Below, piece after piece: positions 1 through 6,767 of a stretch of DNA of 9,716 bases (positions within the stretch are counted from its first letter, which is position 1; each line of letters opens with the position of its first letter). A program made the translations under genes and the position numbers. Origin of the DNA: Candidatus Zixiibacteriota bacterium (lineage in GTDB: Bacteria; Zixibacteria; MSB-5A5; GN15; PGXB01); contig JAUVBC010000060.1 of the NCBI GenBank assembly GCA_030591405.1, positions 1 through 9,716 on the forward strand, given 5' to 3'. The notes beneath the pieces are model-generated. The model had not been told where the DNA came from and ran no database searches. It saw only the letters and a program-made list of their open reading frames with translations.

Positions 1-1127
1 ATGTCGGTTTTTTTTGTCAAAAATATCTTGGTGGCGGCAAAGGTTCCCATTTCCACCGCAGGGATGACGATTTCAGGAAGGTTGTCAAAATTATAATCAT
101 TAATCAATAAATTGCTGTATGAATCGGAAAGACTGATTTCATCGATAAAATTTTCAGGAATAGTTCCCAGTTGATCGGCCAGATACAGTCTTAATTTGGT
201 TTCGGTGTTGGAAATTCCTCCGGCAGTCGAAATAGTAATCAGGTCAGGATGATTATCATTATTGCAATCGACCAAATGGCTCTTGGTATATCCTGAATGA
301 TCATCTGAAATATTGAAATTGATAAAATCTGGTGTTTGCCCAAAGCTGTTTTCATTATTTTGATAGAAACAACAAACTCGATTGTCCCACAAAAAATAAA
401 TATCCAGGAGCCCGTCAAGATTGCCATCAATAATTTTTATTCGCGGGATTACCAGTTGCAGTTCCATACTTTTCTTAGAGGAAAAATCTTTGGCATTAAC
501 CGCGGCCATATGTCCTGCCAACGGAGCCGCAAGTCGTTCGGTCCGTTTCAGGGTGTTATTGACATAATTAAAAATCGAGTAGCCGCCTGGTGTTGGTACA
601 ATCAGCTCATTTCCAGGTCGGTTGGTCAACTCATAAATAAACGGTTCGACAAAAATACCCTGGATATAGGAAGCGGAGTAGATGGTGCTGACAGAAACCA
701 GCCGCTTTGGATCAGAGAGACCGGAGTTATCGGAATATTTGATGATACTTATTCCTTCAGAATCAATTAGAACAATATCATCAATATTATCGCCGTCGAT
801 ATCGCCGATATCAATGTGAGCCACCGAATTCGGCAGGGTAATCAAATAATCGGCCCGAGGACGAAAACCTGCTGTTGGTTTTTGGAGATAGAGGCCGAGA
901 TAACGGGTATAGCGATTGGCGTGAGATGAATATATAACAACCAGATCGGTCAGATTATCGTTGTTTAAATCTCCGGTAACAAATCCATCGATATGTCCCT
1001 CAACTTCAAGACCGTAAATTTCAAACAGATCCTGATCGGCAGCCAAAACAGAAGTTGCAGTCAGAATAATAAGCCCAACCAGGGCTAATAAAATCGCTCC
1101 GAAAACTTTTTGAGTATCTTTTAACAT
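1..1127 (-). CDS. Secreted FG-GAP/VCBS repeat protein, C-terminus cut by window edge
   Basis: An open frame runs without a stop from ATG at 1127 to the left edge, giving 375 codons of a longer gene. Residues 1-29 form a signal peptide (charged start, hydrophobic stretch around 8-24, SVLA before the likely cleavage site). The mature part carries spaced aspartate/asparagine-rich motifs of the FG-GAP/VCBS kind: GDLNNDNLTDLVV near the start, GDIDGDNIDDIVLID, IDGNLDGLLDIYF, VDCNNDNHPDLITI and NDYNFDNLPEIVIP. Such repeats form blades of a calcium-binding beta-propeller in exported proteins. The function of this one is unknown; surface or periplasmic binding is a guess, and a C-terminal sorting or anchor domain could lie outside the window. 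The start has little Shine-Dalgarno support, and an in-frame GTG (1130-1128) immediately precedes the ATG, so the start could be one codon earlier. The gene is separated from the next minus-strand unit by 194 nt. Confidence 0.85.
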   Translation of the reverse strand, partial: MLKDTQKVFGAILLALVGLIILTATSVLAADQDLFEIYGLEVEGHIDGFVTGDLNNDNLTDLVVIYSSHANRYTRYLGLYLQKPTAGFRPRADYLITLPNSVAHIDIGDIDGDNIDDIVLIDSEGISIIKYSDNSGLSDPKRLVSVSTIYSASYIQGIFVEPFIYELTNRPGNELIVPTPGGYSIFNYVNNTLKRTERLAAPLAGHMAAVNAKDFSSKKSMELQLVIPRIKIIDGNLDGLLDIYFLWDNRVCCFYQNNENSFGQTPDFINFNISDDHSGYTKSHLVDCNNDNHPDLITISTAGGISNTETKLRLYLADQLGTIPENFIDEISLSDSYSNLLINDYNFDNLPEIVIPAVEMGTFAATKIFLTKKTD

Positions 1128-1260
1128 CACCTATATCTACGCTGATAAATTACTTTAGTTCTCTTGATTGAACATAAGAAATAGAAAAATATTCTACAAC
1201 CATAAATTTTCTGTTTTGAATTATTGGTCCTTCAGCTCATCTATCTAATATAAATTGTGA

Positions 1261-1282
1261 TGTCGGGTCGCCGCACCCGACA
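1261..1282. repeat. Hairpin repeat, left half of REPIN-like pair
   Basis: This is a perfect inverted repeat: 8-bp arms TGTCGGGT and ACCCGACA around the 6-nt loop CGCCGC. It has the same architecture as the hairpin at 1289-1310 but lies in the opposite orientation, 6 nt (TTAATC) away. It lies outside any gene, just past the stop codon of the minus-strand propeller gene. A T-run that would make it a standard terminator is lacking. Confidence 0.75.
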
Positions 1283-1288
1283 TTAATC

Positions 1289-1310
1289 GGTCAGGTTCTG
1301 CGACCTGACC
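1289..1310. repeat. Hairpin repeat, right half of REPIN-like pair
   Basis: This is a perfect inverted repeat: 8-bp arms GGTCAGGT and ACCTGACC around the 6-nt loop TCTGCG. Reverse-complemented, it matches the hairpin at 1261-1282 at 16 of 22 positions. Two arm differences are compensated on both sides (T-A versus G-C at the outer pair, G-C versus A-T at the fifth pair), so the stem is kept while the sequence varies. It starts 12 nt beyond the propeller gene's stop codon and would be transcribed in that mRNA's 3' end. Confidence 0.75.
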
Positions 1311-1321
1311 GCACATTATGA

Positions 1322-2788
1322 TTAATAAAGAGACGGATGCTTATACCAGAAGCGGATTAGTCCCTTATCTGTCCCTATCCAGATATAATCGCCGTCAAAA
1401 ACCAGGTCCCGAATATCGTTGGAAATCAAGCCGTCGCCGACCGTATAGAGAAAATGATTGTCCTCTTTGCCATCAAAAAGAAGCAGTAGGCCGGAACCTG
1501 TGGCGACAGCGACAATTGTGTCGGAAACGGCGATAGAGCGTAGATCACCATACTGGATTATTTCCGGGAAATATTCTATTTCAGCGCTGTTCCTGTCGAT
1601 TGATTTAAGTTCAAAATCAACAACCATCCAGATTTTACGCTCGGTATGTTTGATAAATCTAACCTCGCGTTTTCCCGATATTTCAGCAGATTTCAAATAT
1701 CCCAGTTTTTCATTTGACAGATTTAATCGGAAAGTACCGAGGTGAGTGCCGATCCAGATGTGATTTTCTATCTGATCCAACGACAGAATGGCGTGAGTTG
1801 GGAGGATTGTTTTGAACTCGGTTTTATTTAAATCGGAATTTATATCAACAATGCCAAGTCCATATTCGGTTCCAACATATAACTTATTGTCATAGACCAA
1901 AAGCGATAAAATGCGATCATCCGGAAGACCTGATCTTTGATAAAGATGATCGATTATCTCGTTTTGTTTTTTGTCAATAACCAAAAGTCCGTCATCGGTG
2001 CCGATAAAAACTCTTTTCTCGCTGGCGGCAATTGCGTAAACATGGCCGGCAAAAGATAAAAACCCCGGTTCTGTCTTGATATGTTCAAAACTATTTTCAG
2101 CCCAGTTATAAGCGGTGAATCCGGGTCGAACATAACCGGTGTCGGAACCACCCATCCAGAGTGTGCCGTTGTCGGAGTAAAGCGAGGTTATATCTTCCTG
2201 AAGTAGCCCATAAGTCAATGGCTCCAGTATGCGTGATGAATTATCAGCATGAAACGCTCCCAGCCCCCAGGTGCCGATCCATTGATTGCCCCAGCCGTCA
2301 TCGACAATATCTCTGATCGAGTGTCCGTTATCATACATATCAACTAAGATACCGGTATTGAGATAGTGATAGCCGGGCGGGGGAATATAATCATAATCAA
2401 GTCCGATATGCGTTCCATTGCTGGTTTCATCCGGTATTTGGGAAATCGGTGTCCAGCGGTTGAAGACCCCGGAGTATTCATAATCGCCTGATTCTGTGTT
2501 GATCCAGATTCTTTCATCATCAAATGATGCTTTGATAGTGAATATTTCTGAGTTATCGAAACCCTCGAAACCGGTCAGAGGTGAATCCCATTGTTTTTGG
2601 CTGATATTATATCTGGTGACGCCGTTGGTAGTGCCGAAATAGACATATTTAAAACCGACCGCAACCGAATTAACAAAAGAAAAGTTAGAATAATTTTTTA
2701 CCAAATTAGGCAGGAACTCATAGGCATAGCCGAGGCTATAAAGTAAACACAGAATAAATATGAAAAATGAAATTATTCCTTTTTTCAT
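1322..2788 (-). CDS. Secreted two-component-regulator-propeller repeat protein
   Basis: The 488-residue protein has an N-terminal signal peptide (KK followed by a hydrophobic stretch to about residue 20, then YAYEF). The rest is built from propeller repeats with the W/F-x-G-T-x-x-G-L signature of the Reg_prop family: FGTTNGVTRY near 51, WIGTWGLGAF near 170, WMGGSDTGYV near 211, FIGTDDGLLVID near 261, YVGTEYGLGIVD near 304, WIGTHLGTFRL near 345, VATGSGLLLLF near 428 and WIGTDKGLIRF near 470. This suggests one or two beta-propellers. In the family such repeats are often the sensor part of hybrid histidine kinases, but no kinase, transmembrane or DNA-binding domain follows here, so this is a free exported propeller. 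The ATG directly abuts the TAA of the upstream M20 gene, which implies translational coupling. Binding partner unknown. No C-terminal sorting domain is visible. Confidence 0.85.
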   Translation of the reverse strand: MKKGIISFFIFILCLLYSLGYAYEFLPNLVKNYSNFSFVNSVAVGFKYVYFGTTNGVTRYNISQKQWDSPLTGFEGFDNSEIFTIKASFDDERIWINTESGDYEYSGVFNRWTPISQIPDETSNGTHIGLDYDYIPPPGYHYLNTGILVDMYDNGHSIRDIVDDGWGNQWIGTWGLGAFHADNSSRILEPLTYGLLQEDITSLYSDNGTLWMGGSDTGYVRPGFTAYNWAENSFEHIKTEPGFLSFAGHVYAIAASEKRVFIGTDDGLLVIDKKQNEIIDHLYQRSGLPDDRILSLLVYDNKLYVGTEYGLGIVDINSDLNKTEFKTILPTHAILSLDQIENHIWIGTHLGTFRLNLSNEKLGYLKSAEISGKREVRFIKHTERKIWMVVDFELKSIDRNSAEIEYFPEIIQYGDLRSIAVSDTIVAVATGSGLLLLFDGKEDNHFLYTVGDGLISNDIRDLVFDGDYIWIGTDKGLIRFWYKHPSLY

Positions 2789-3976
2789 TTAGTTGCCAAA
2801 ATATTTTAAGACAGCTTTGACCAGAAGCGAAGTACCATAAAAAATAGACTCCTCATCAGACATAAAATTAGGATAGTGCCAGGGATTTACCGAACCTATT
2901 TTTTTATTTCTGGTGCCGAGACGGAACATCGCCCCGGGAGCCTGCTGCAAGTAAAAGGCAAAATCTTCACCACCCATAACCTGCCCGGTTTCAACTATTT
3001 TGTTTTTGCCGAACAGTTCGGTGAAACTTTCGGTGTAAATTTTATTTGCCGCCGGATGATTATCAACCACCGGGTAGCTGGCGATAAAATCGACTTTGCA
3101 ACTGGCACCGCGCGCGTGGCAGATACCATCGGCGGTTCTTTTAATCAACACTGGCAGTTTTTTAATATTATCGGGAGCAAGAGTCCGGGCAGTGCCATGC
3201 AAAACAGCTTTGTCGGCGATAACATTACGAGCAGTACCTCCGGATATTTTCCCGAAAGTGATAACAACCGGTTTCATCGGATCGGTTTCGCGAGAAGCGA
3301 TTTTTTGAATTGATCCAACCAGTTCTGCCACCACCGCGATCGCGTCGATTGTCTCATGAGGTTTGGCGGCATGACCACCTTTGCCTTTTATCTGTATGTC
3401 AAAATCGATTACGGCAGCCATTGTGGGGCCATCGCGAAGACTGATTTTTCCGGTCGGTATCGTTGGGTCGACATGCAGGCCAAAAATCATATCTACTTTC
3501 GGATTTTTGAACAATCCGGCTTTGAGCATCTCATATGCGCCGCCGGGAGGTTTTTCTTCGGCCGGTTGGAAAATTATCTTTACCTGCCCCGGCAATTCCT
3601 TTTTTAGTTCGTCCAAAATAACAGCGGTCCCAAGAACAGTTGCGATATGCATATCATGGCCACAGGCATGCATGACACCATCTATCTTTGATTTAAATGG
3701 TATCTTGTTCAGTTCGGTTATCGGGAGGGCATCAATATCGGTTCGGATGGCCGCTGTTTTTTTGCCCTTATTGCCGATTATCGCCGCCAGACCGGTTGGA
3801 ATATTAAGCGGTATAAGTTTTATACCAGATTTCTTAAGTTCATTTTTAATAAAGGAGGTTGTTTTAAACTCTTCATTCGAAAGCTCAGGATATTGATGAA
3901 AATGCCGCCGCCATTTGATTTGTGTCGGATGCAGTTTTTTGGCAAGGTCTAATATTTTATCATTGGAAATAGTCAT
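2789..3976 (-). CDS. M20 family metal-dependent amidohydrolase (N-acyl amino acid / hippurate hydrolase type)
   Basis: The 395-residue protein has the full length of the M20D amidohydrolases, which hydrolyse the amide bond of N-acylated amino acids or similar conjugates using a two-metal centre. All expected ligands are visible: RHFHQYPELS near 24, then HACGHDMH at 103-110 (C105 and H107), PAEE at 138-141 (E140/E141), GLHVDP at 166 (H168) and WHYPNF at 366 (H367). MGGEDFAFYLQ at 334-344 is the family's conserved C-terminal motif. The dimerisation (lid) domain fits roughly 185-300, with GKGGHAAKPHETID. No signal peptide is seen, so it is probably cytoplasmic. The exact substrate cannot be read from sequence; deacetylation of a biosynthetic intermediate or peptide scavenging are both possible. 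ATG start with only a weak ribosome site. It begins 24 nt after the endonuclease V-like gene and abuts the propeller gene downstream. Confidence 0.93.
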   Translation of the reverse strand: MTISNDKILDLAKKLHPTQIKWRRHFHQYPELSNEEFKTTSFIKNELKKSGIKLIPLNIPTGLAAIIGNKGKKTAAIRTDIDALPITELNKIPFKSKIDGVMHACGHDMHIATVLGTAVILDELKKELPGQVKIIFQPAEEKPPGGAYEMLKAGLFKNPKVDMIFGLHVDPTIPTGKISLRDGPTMAAVIDFDIQIKGKGGHAAKPHETIDAIAVVAELVGSIQKIASRETDPMKPVVITFGKISGGTARNVIADKAVLHGTARTLAPDNIKKLPVLIKRTADGICHARGASCKVDFIASYPVVDNHPAANKIYTESFTELFGKNKIVETGQVMGGEDFAFYLQQAPGAMFRLGTRNKKIGSVNPWHYPNFMSDEESIFYGTSLLVKAVLKYFGN

Positions 3977-4000
3977 AATGTAACACCGCCCGGCAGATTT

Positions 4001-4744
4001 TTATCTGCTCAGAACCTCTCTTTTTGGAATCGATTTTTCATAATTGCGATTATTTTTTTGATTATTGCGTTCGCCGTTTCGGCAAAATTTATTAGCATAC
4101 AGATGGGCCAGTCGGAGCGGCCGTGGCATTCTGTATTTTTGCAGGCAAGTGATTACTACTTTAAGAGAATCTTCAAGACTGCATTTATGCCCCGGGGAGA
4201 TAAAAATCGGTTTGACTTTGGGACGAGAACGGTAAACATAACCACACTCGATATTGGCAACGGATAATATACTATATTGTCCCGCTTCGTTTCCCGGTTC
4301 TTCATACTGTCCGGCGAGACATTTGCGGGCGCATCCGATTGATGGAATATTGAGCAATAGCCCCAGATGTGAAGCAATGCCAAATGACAAGGGGTGGGCA
4401 AGACCGTGCCCGGCAAACATAACCAAATCCGGTTTTTTGGTTAACCGTGAAAGAGCCTTAAGAATAACCGGTCCTTCGCGAAAACTAAGCAGACTGGGGA
4501 TATATGGAAAAGAAATATCCATTTTGGCGACCGCTTTTTCGGTTTCGATCAACTCCGGGAATTTCATTGTTACCGCGGCGCCATAAAGATGGTTGGTATC
4601 ATTGTCGTAGGCAGTGTCAACAGCGGTTATATATTCCAGTTTTTCGAAACAACTTTCTTTGATAATCAGATCGCAAAAATCTTTTTGAATAGGTCCGGCG
4701 TCGAGAGGGTTTGTTGGCCAGCTATGAAGTTCTCGGAAGTCCAA
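4001..4744 (-). CDS. nfi: Endonuclease V-like protein with altered active site
   Basis: Endonuclease V cuts DNA or RNA one base past deoxyinosine or inosine. The 247-residue product matches the family along its length: AVDTAYD at 41-47 (catalytic D43), YIPSLLSFRE at 81-90 (catalytic E90, wedge region before it), AGHGLAHP at 111-118, GIASHLGLLL at 122-131, SIGCARKCLAG at 135-145, SPGHKCSLEDSL near 183, and MPRPLRLAH at 206-214. The family normally has DGHG or similar at the 111 position; here the codon is GCC (Ala), so the third metal-binding aspartate is missing. The basic residue after the GVA-type motif is Arg rather than the usual Lys, and the Arg after HP is Leu. The protein may be inactive or altered. 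Start chosen: TTG at 4744 with AAAGGGGAAATA just before it; the only nearby ATG upstream (4776) meets a stop two codons later. About 30 residues of basic, Asn-rich tail follow the family core. First gene of a three-gene unit. Confidence 0.88.
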   Translation of the reverse strand: MDFRELHSWPTNPLDAGPIQKDFCDLIIKESCFEKLEYITAVDTAYDNDTNHLYGAAVTMKFPELIETEKAVAKMDISFPYIPSLLSFREGPVILKALSRLTKKPDLVMFAGHGLAHPLSFGIASHLGLLLNIPSIGCARKCLAGQYEEPGNEAGQYSILSVANIECGYVYRSRPKVKPIFISPGHKCSLEDSLKVVITCLQKYRMPRPLRLAHLYANKFCRNGERNNQKNNRNYEKSIPKREVLSR

Positions 4745-4792
4745 TATTTCCCCTTTGTTTGTCGTTGTTATATCATTGAATACGAACTCCTA

Positions 4793-4821
4793 ATTTAACG
4801 AAACAGTCTTTTAATTGTCAA
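4793..4821 (-). promoter_or_regulatory. Sigma70-type promoter for the endonuclease V / M20 / propeller unit
   Basis: On the minus strand there is a perfect -35 hexamer TTGACA (4821-4816), a 17-nt spacer and TTAAAT (4798-4793), which matches four of six positions of the -10 consensus. Transcription would begin near 4786, about 40 nt before the TTG start codon. It is the only strong promoter-like signal I see ahead of the three closely packed genes. Confidence 0.5.
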
Positions 4822-4825
4822 TTAA
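4811..4825. promoter_or_regulatory. Operator-like palindrome overlapping the -35 box
   Basis: TTAATTG-T-CAATTAA is a perfect 7+1+7 palindrome in the divergent region between the endonuclease V unit and the OmpA gene. It contains the whole TTGACA -35 hexamer of the minus-strand promoter, so a dimeric regulator bound here could block that promoter. No regulator gene is nearby. The sequence is AT-rich, so chance is possible. Confidence 0.35.
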
Positions 4826-4965
4826 TATTAGAATTCATTTCTATTTAATTTATTGTTTGCGATTTTCTCATATTCTAAATTTCTACGGCTAAACAATAGC
4901 GAAAATTGGCCGATTTTAAGATAAATGGAACAGTATGCCAAAAAAGGAATAGATATCGGTTTATT

Positions 4966-6384
4966 ATGAGAATTTTGCTGATAATATTAGCGACGATATT
5001 ACTGATTATGCCGTCAGCGCTGGCTGGGTATGATTATCTTCTTGCAGTCGGCGGGGGATTGGGTTTGGCAACCAAAAATTCAGGAACGCCGCCATGGTTC
5101 ACGATGGGCCCAGAATTTCATTTTAATATTGAGACTCGTATTGGCAATAATTGGCATCTCGAAGTCGGCTATATCGGGTATCAGTTCCATGATAATTCCG
5201 GCACCAGCAGTGAGTTTTCGCTTGGCTCCGAGGAATCAGATCGAACCCGTAAATTAAAAGGGTATGATTTAAGTGTTATCTTTAAACGAGCTTGGCATCC
5301 ATTTGGCCGAAAACTGGGATTTAATGGCGGTATCGGCGCTGGACTGTCGAAATGGCGCATCGCTGATCCCGGAACCGGGATAACGCTGGCGACCTCGACC
5401 GAACGAGGCGGGACGATCGATTTTGAAGCATCTGAATTATTTTTGGCATCTGTGGTTGGAATCGATTACCAGTTTAAGGATGAATGGAAAGTCGGTTTTA
5501 ATATTCACTCCAATTATATGACCGGCGCGGGGCTTGAGTTCGATAAAGCAGTTGAAGACAGTCTTGGGAGTTGGAACCTTAATGCCGGTATCTCTTTGAG
5601 CTATCTTTTGGGCGGTGAAAAAAGCAAAGCACGGTGGGATGAAATACGACAGCGGCCATATACCCCGCGTAAACAGATTATCAAATCAGAAAAACCGGAT
5701 GATTTGAGTGAAATAATTGAATTGGCCTCGGTAAATGTAATAAAAACAAAAAATCATGATTCAGATTCTGATGGTATCCCGGGCGATGATGACAAATGTC
5801 CCAATACGCCATCTGGGGCGAAAGGGTTTATTGATATTAGCGGCTGCCCGATTGATTCGGACGCCGACAGCTATCCTGACTACCGCGACCGATGCCCTCA
5901 CAATCGGCGGGGAGCGGTGGTTGATATTAAAGGATGCCCGATTGACAGCGATAACGATGGCGTCCCAAATGGTCTCGACGATTGTCCCGGCACGACCGCA
6001 GGCACAAAAATCGATAAATTCGGATGTCCTGATCTCGCCTTTATGAAAGTGCCGACTATTCTGAATATAAGATACAGAGCTAACTCGTTTGAAATTGACC
6101 CATATTCAAAAAAGGCGCTTGATTCGATATCGGTCATTTTAAAGCAGGCTCCGACTGTCAAAATTGAAATTTTTGGTTATACCGATAATAACGGAACTGT
6201 CTCGGAGAATAAGAAACTTTCAAAAAGACGGGCCAATCGGGTTCGCGATTATTTGATCACTGTCGGCATTGATACTAACCGTCTGACCACCACCGGCAGC
6301 GGTGCCGTTAATTTTGTAGCGACCAATAAAACCGAGCAAGGGCGTCAGCAAAACCGTCGCGTTGAACTGGTCTTTTCAAGATAG
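4966..6384 (+). CDS. OmpA-family outer-membrane protein with thrombospondin type 3 repeats
   Basis: The 472-residue protein ties the outer membrane to peptidoglycan. Residues 1-20 are a signal peptide ending SALA. Residues 21-215 alternate aromatic and glycine-rich strands, as in an eight-stranded OmpA-type barrel. After a linker come three acidic calcium-binding TSP3 repeats at about 264-355 (DSDSDGIPGDDDKCP, DSDADSYPDYRDRCP, DSDNDGVPNGLDDCP), with GCP between units. Residues 365-471 are the OmpA C-terminal domain: GYTDNNG at 404-410 and LSKRRANRV at 418-426, with D407 and R422 in the positions that bind diaminopimelate, then TEQGRQQNRRVEL. I chose the ATG at 4966 because the signal peptide begins there; an in-frame TTG at 4906 would add 20 polar residues ahead of it and has no ribosome site. 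The ribosome site for the ATG is also poor (AAGG lies 18 nt away). Divergent from the endonuclease V unit. No terminator follows it directly. Confidence 0.92.
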   Translation: MRILLIILATILLIMPSALAGYDYLLAVGGGLGLATKNSGTPPWFTMGPEFHFNIETRIGNNWHLEVGYIGYQFHDNSGTSSEFSLGSEESDRTRKLKGYDLSVIFKRAWHPFGRKLGFNGGIGAGLSKWRIADPGTGITLATSTERGGTIDFEASELFLASVVGIDYQFKDEWKVGFNIHSNYMTGAGLEFDKAVEDSLGSWNLNAGISLSYLLGGEKSKARWDEIRQRPYTPRKQIIKSEKPDDLSEIIELASVNVIKTKNHDSDSDGIPGDDDKCPNTPSGAKGFIDISGCPIDSDADSYPDYRDRCPHNRRGAVVDIKGCPIDSDNDGVPNGLDDCPGTTAGTKIDKFGCPDLAFMKVPTILNIRYRANSFEIDPYSKKALDSISVILKQAPTVKIEIFGYTDNNGTVSENKKLSKRRANRVRDYLITVGIDTNRLTTTGSGAVNFVATNKTEQGRQQNRRVELVFSR

Positions 6385-6493
6385 ATTACGCCTTCAAAAT
6401 TATAAATTTCTACTCTATTGGTTCGAATATTAGTTATCTCCAAAGGTATATTATATAACAAACGGCCATTTTGTTTGCCAGAAGGAGGTTATT

Positions 6494-6676
6494 ATGATAG
6501 CTTTTATACAAAAAGAAGATGTTTCGCCGGTTTGCCCTCACTGTAAGAAGGAAATTCAATCAATTTGGTTTCGTGAGTTGAAGGGTGATCTTGGCAAACG
6601 GTGCCTATATTTCTGCCCGGAATGTAAGGCGAGTCTCGGAGTTTCACATCGAAAAGGACTTACTATGGGCTTGTAG
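6494..6676 (+). CDS. Small zinc-ribbon protein, function unknown
   Basis: This 60-residue reading frame is preceded by a very strong ribosome site (AAGGAGGT, six bases before the ATG), which argues that it is real. It holds two CxxC knuckles, CPHC at 14-17 and CPEC at 41-44, spaced 23 residues apart as in a rubredoxin-like zinc ribbon; C37 is an extra cysteine. Between them is IWFRELKGDLGKR, and after them LGVSHRKGLTMG. The compact layout resembles small stand-alone zinc-ribbon proteins I associate with environmental genomes, but I cannot name a family. It could bind nucleic acid or a protein partner; no role can be assigned. It lies 109 nt after the OmpA gene, with AT-rich sequence (TATATTATATAA around 6447-6458) that might hold its own promoter, and it ends just before the bidirectional terminator. 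Confidence 0.8.
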   Translation: MIAFIQKEDVSPVCPHCKKEIQSIWFRELKGDLGKRCLYFCPECKASLGVSHRKGLTMGL

Positions 6677-6722
6677 GAAACCAGACTAATGTTCCTGTGA
6701 TTCCAAATATTTGACCAAATAA

Positions 6723-6750
6723 AAAAGGCAGGCAATACAGCCTGCCTTTT
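6723..6750. terminator. Bidirectional rho-independent terminator
   Basis: An 11-bp stem, AAAAGGCAGGC pairing with GCCTGCCTTTT, encloses the loop AATACA. It is followed on the plus strand by TTTTATTTTT and on the minus strand by TTTTTTATTT, so it can end transcripts from both sides. It sits 46 nt past the zinc-ribbon stop and 17 nt past the desulfurase stop, between the two converging genes. Confidence 0.93.
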
Positions 6751-6767
6751 ATTTTTAATATCAAATA

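Noticed and set aside
336..770. 144-codon plus-strand open frame
   Set aside because: It is antisense to the FG-GAP repeat gene, which is open through the whole interval and has a signal peptide and repeated motifs.
1261..1310. The repeat pair as a CRISPR fragment
   Set aside because: There are only two units, in inverted orientation, with a 6-nt spacer; CRISPR repeats are direct and have longer spacers.
2876..3896. Several plus-strand open frames of 70-171 codons
   Set aside because: All lie opposite the M20 amidohydrolase gene, whose motifs are unambiguous; they lack ribosome sites and domain features.
3993..4008. Hairpin GCAGAT-TTTT-ATCTGC across the end of the endonuclease V-like gene, as a terminator or attenuator
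   Set aside because: The stem is only 6 bp and no T-run follows on the minus strand. The gap to the next gene is 24 nt, which favours read-through.
4768..4791. Two-codon minigene ATG-ATA-TAA on the minus strand with AGGAG ahead of it, upstream of the endonuclease V-like gene (same codons as the lambda bar minigene)
   Set aside because: The inferred transcription start near 4786 would leave the AGGAG outside the mRNA, so the minigene would have no ribosome site. So short a match easily occurs by chance.
4906..4965. TTG start at 4906 for the OmpA-family gene
   Set aside because: It would place 20 polar residues ahead of an ordinary signal peptide and has no ribosome site.
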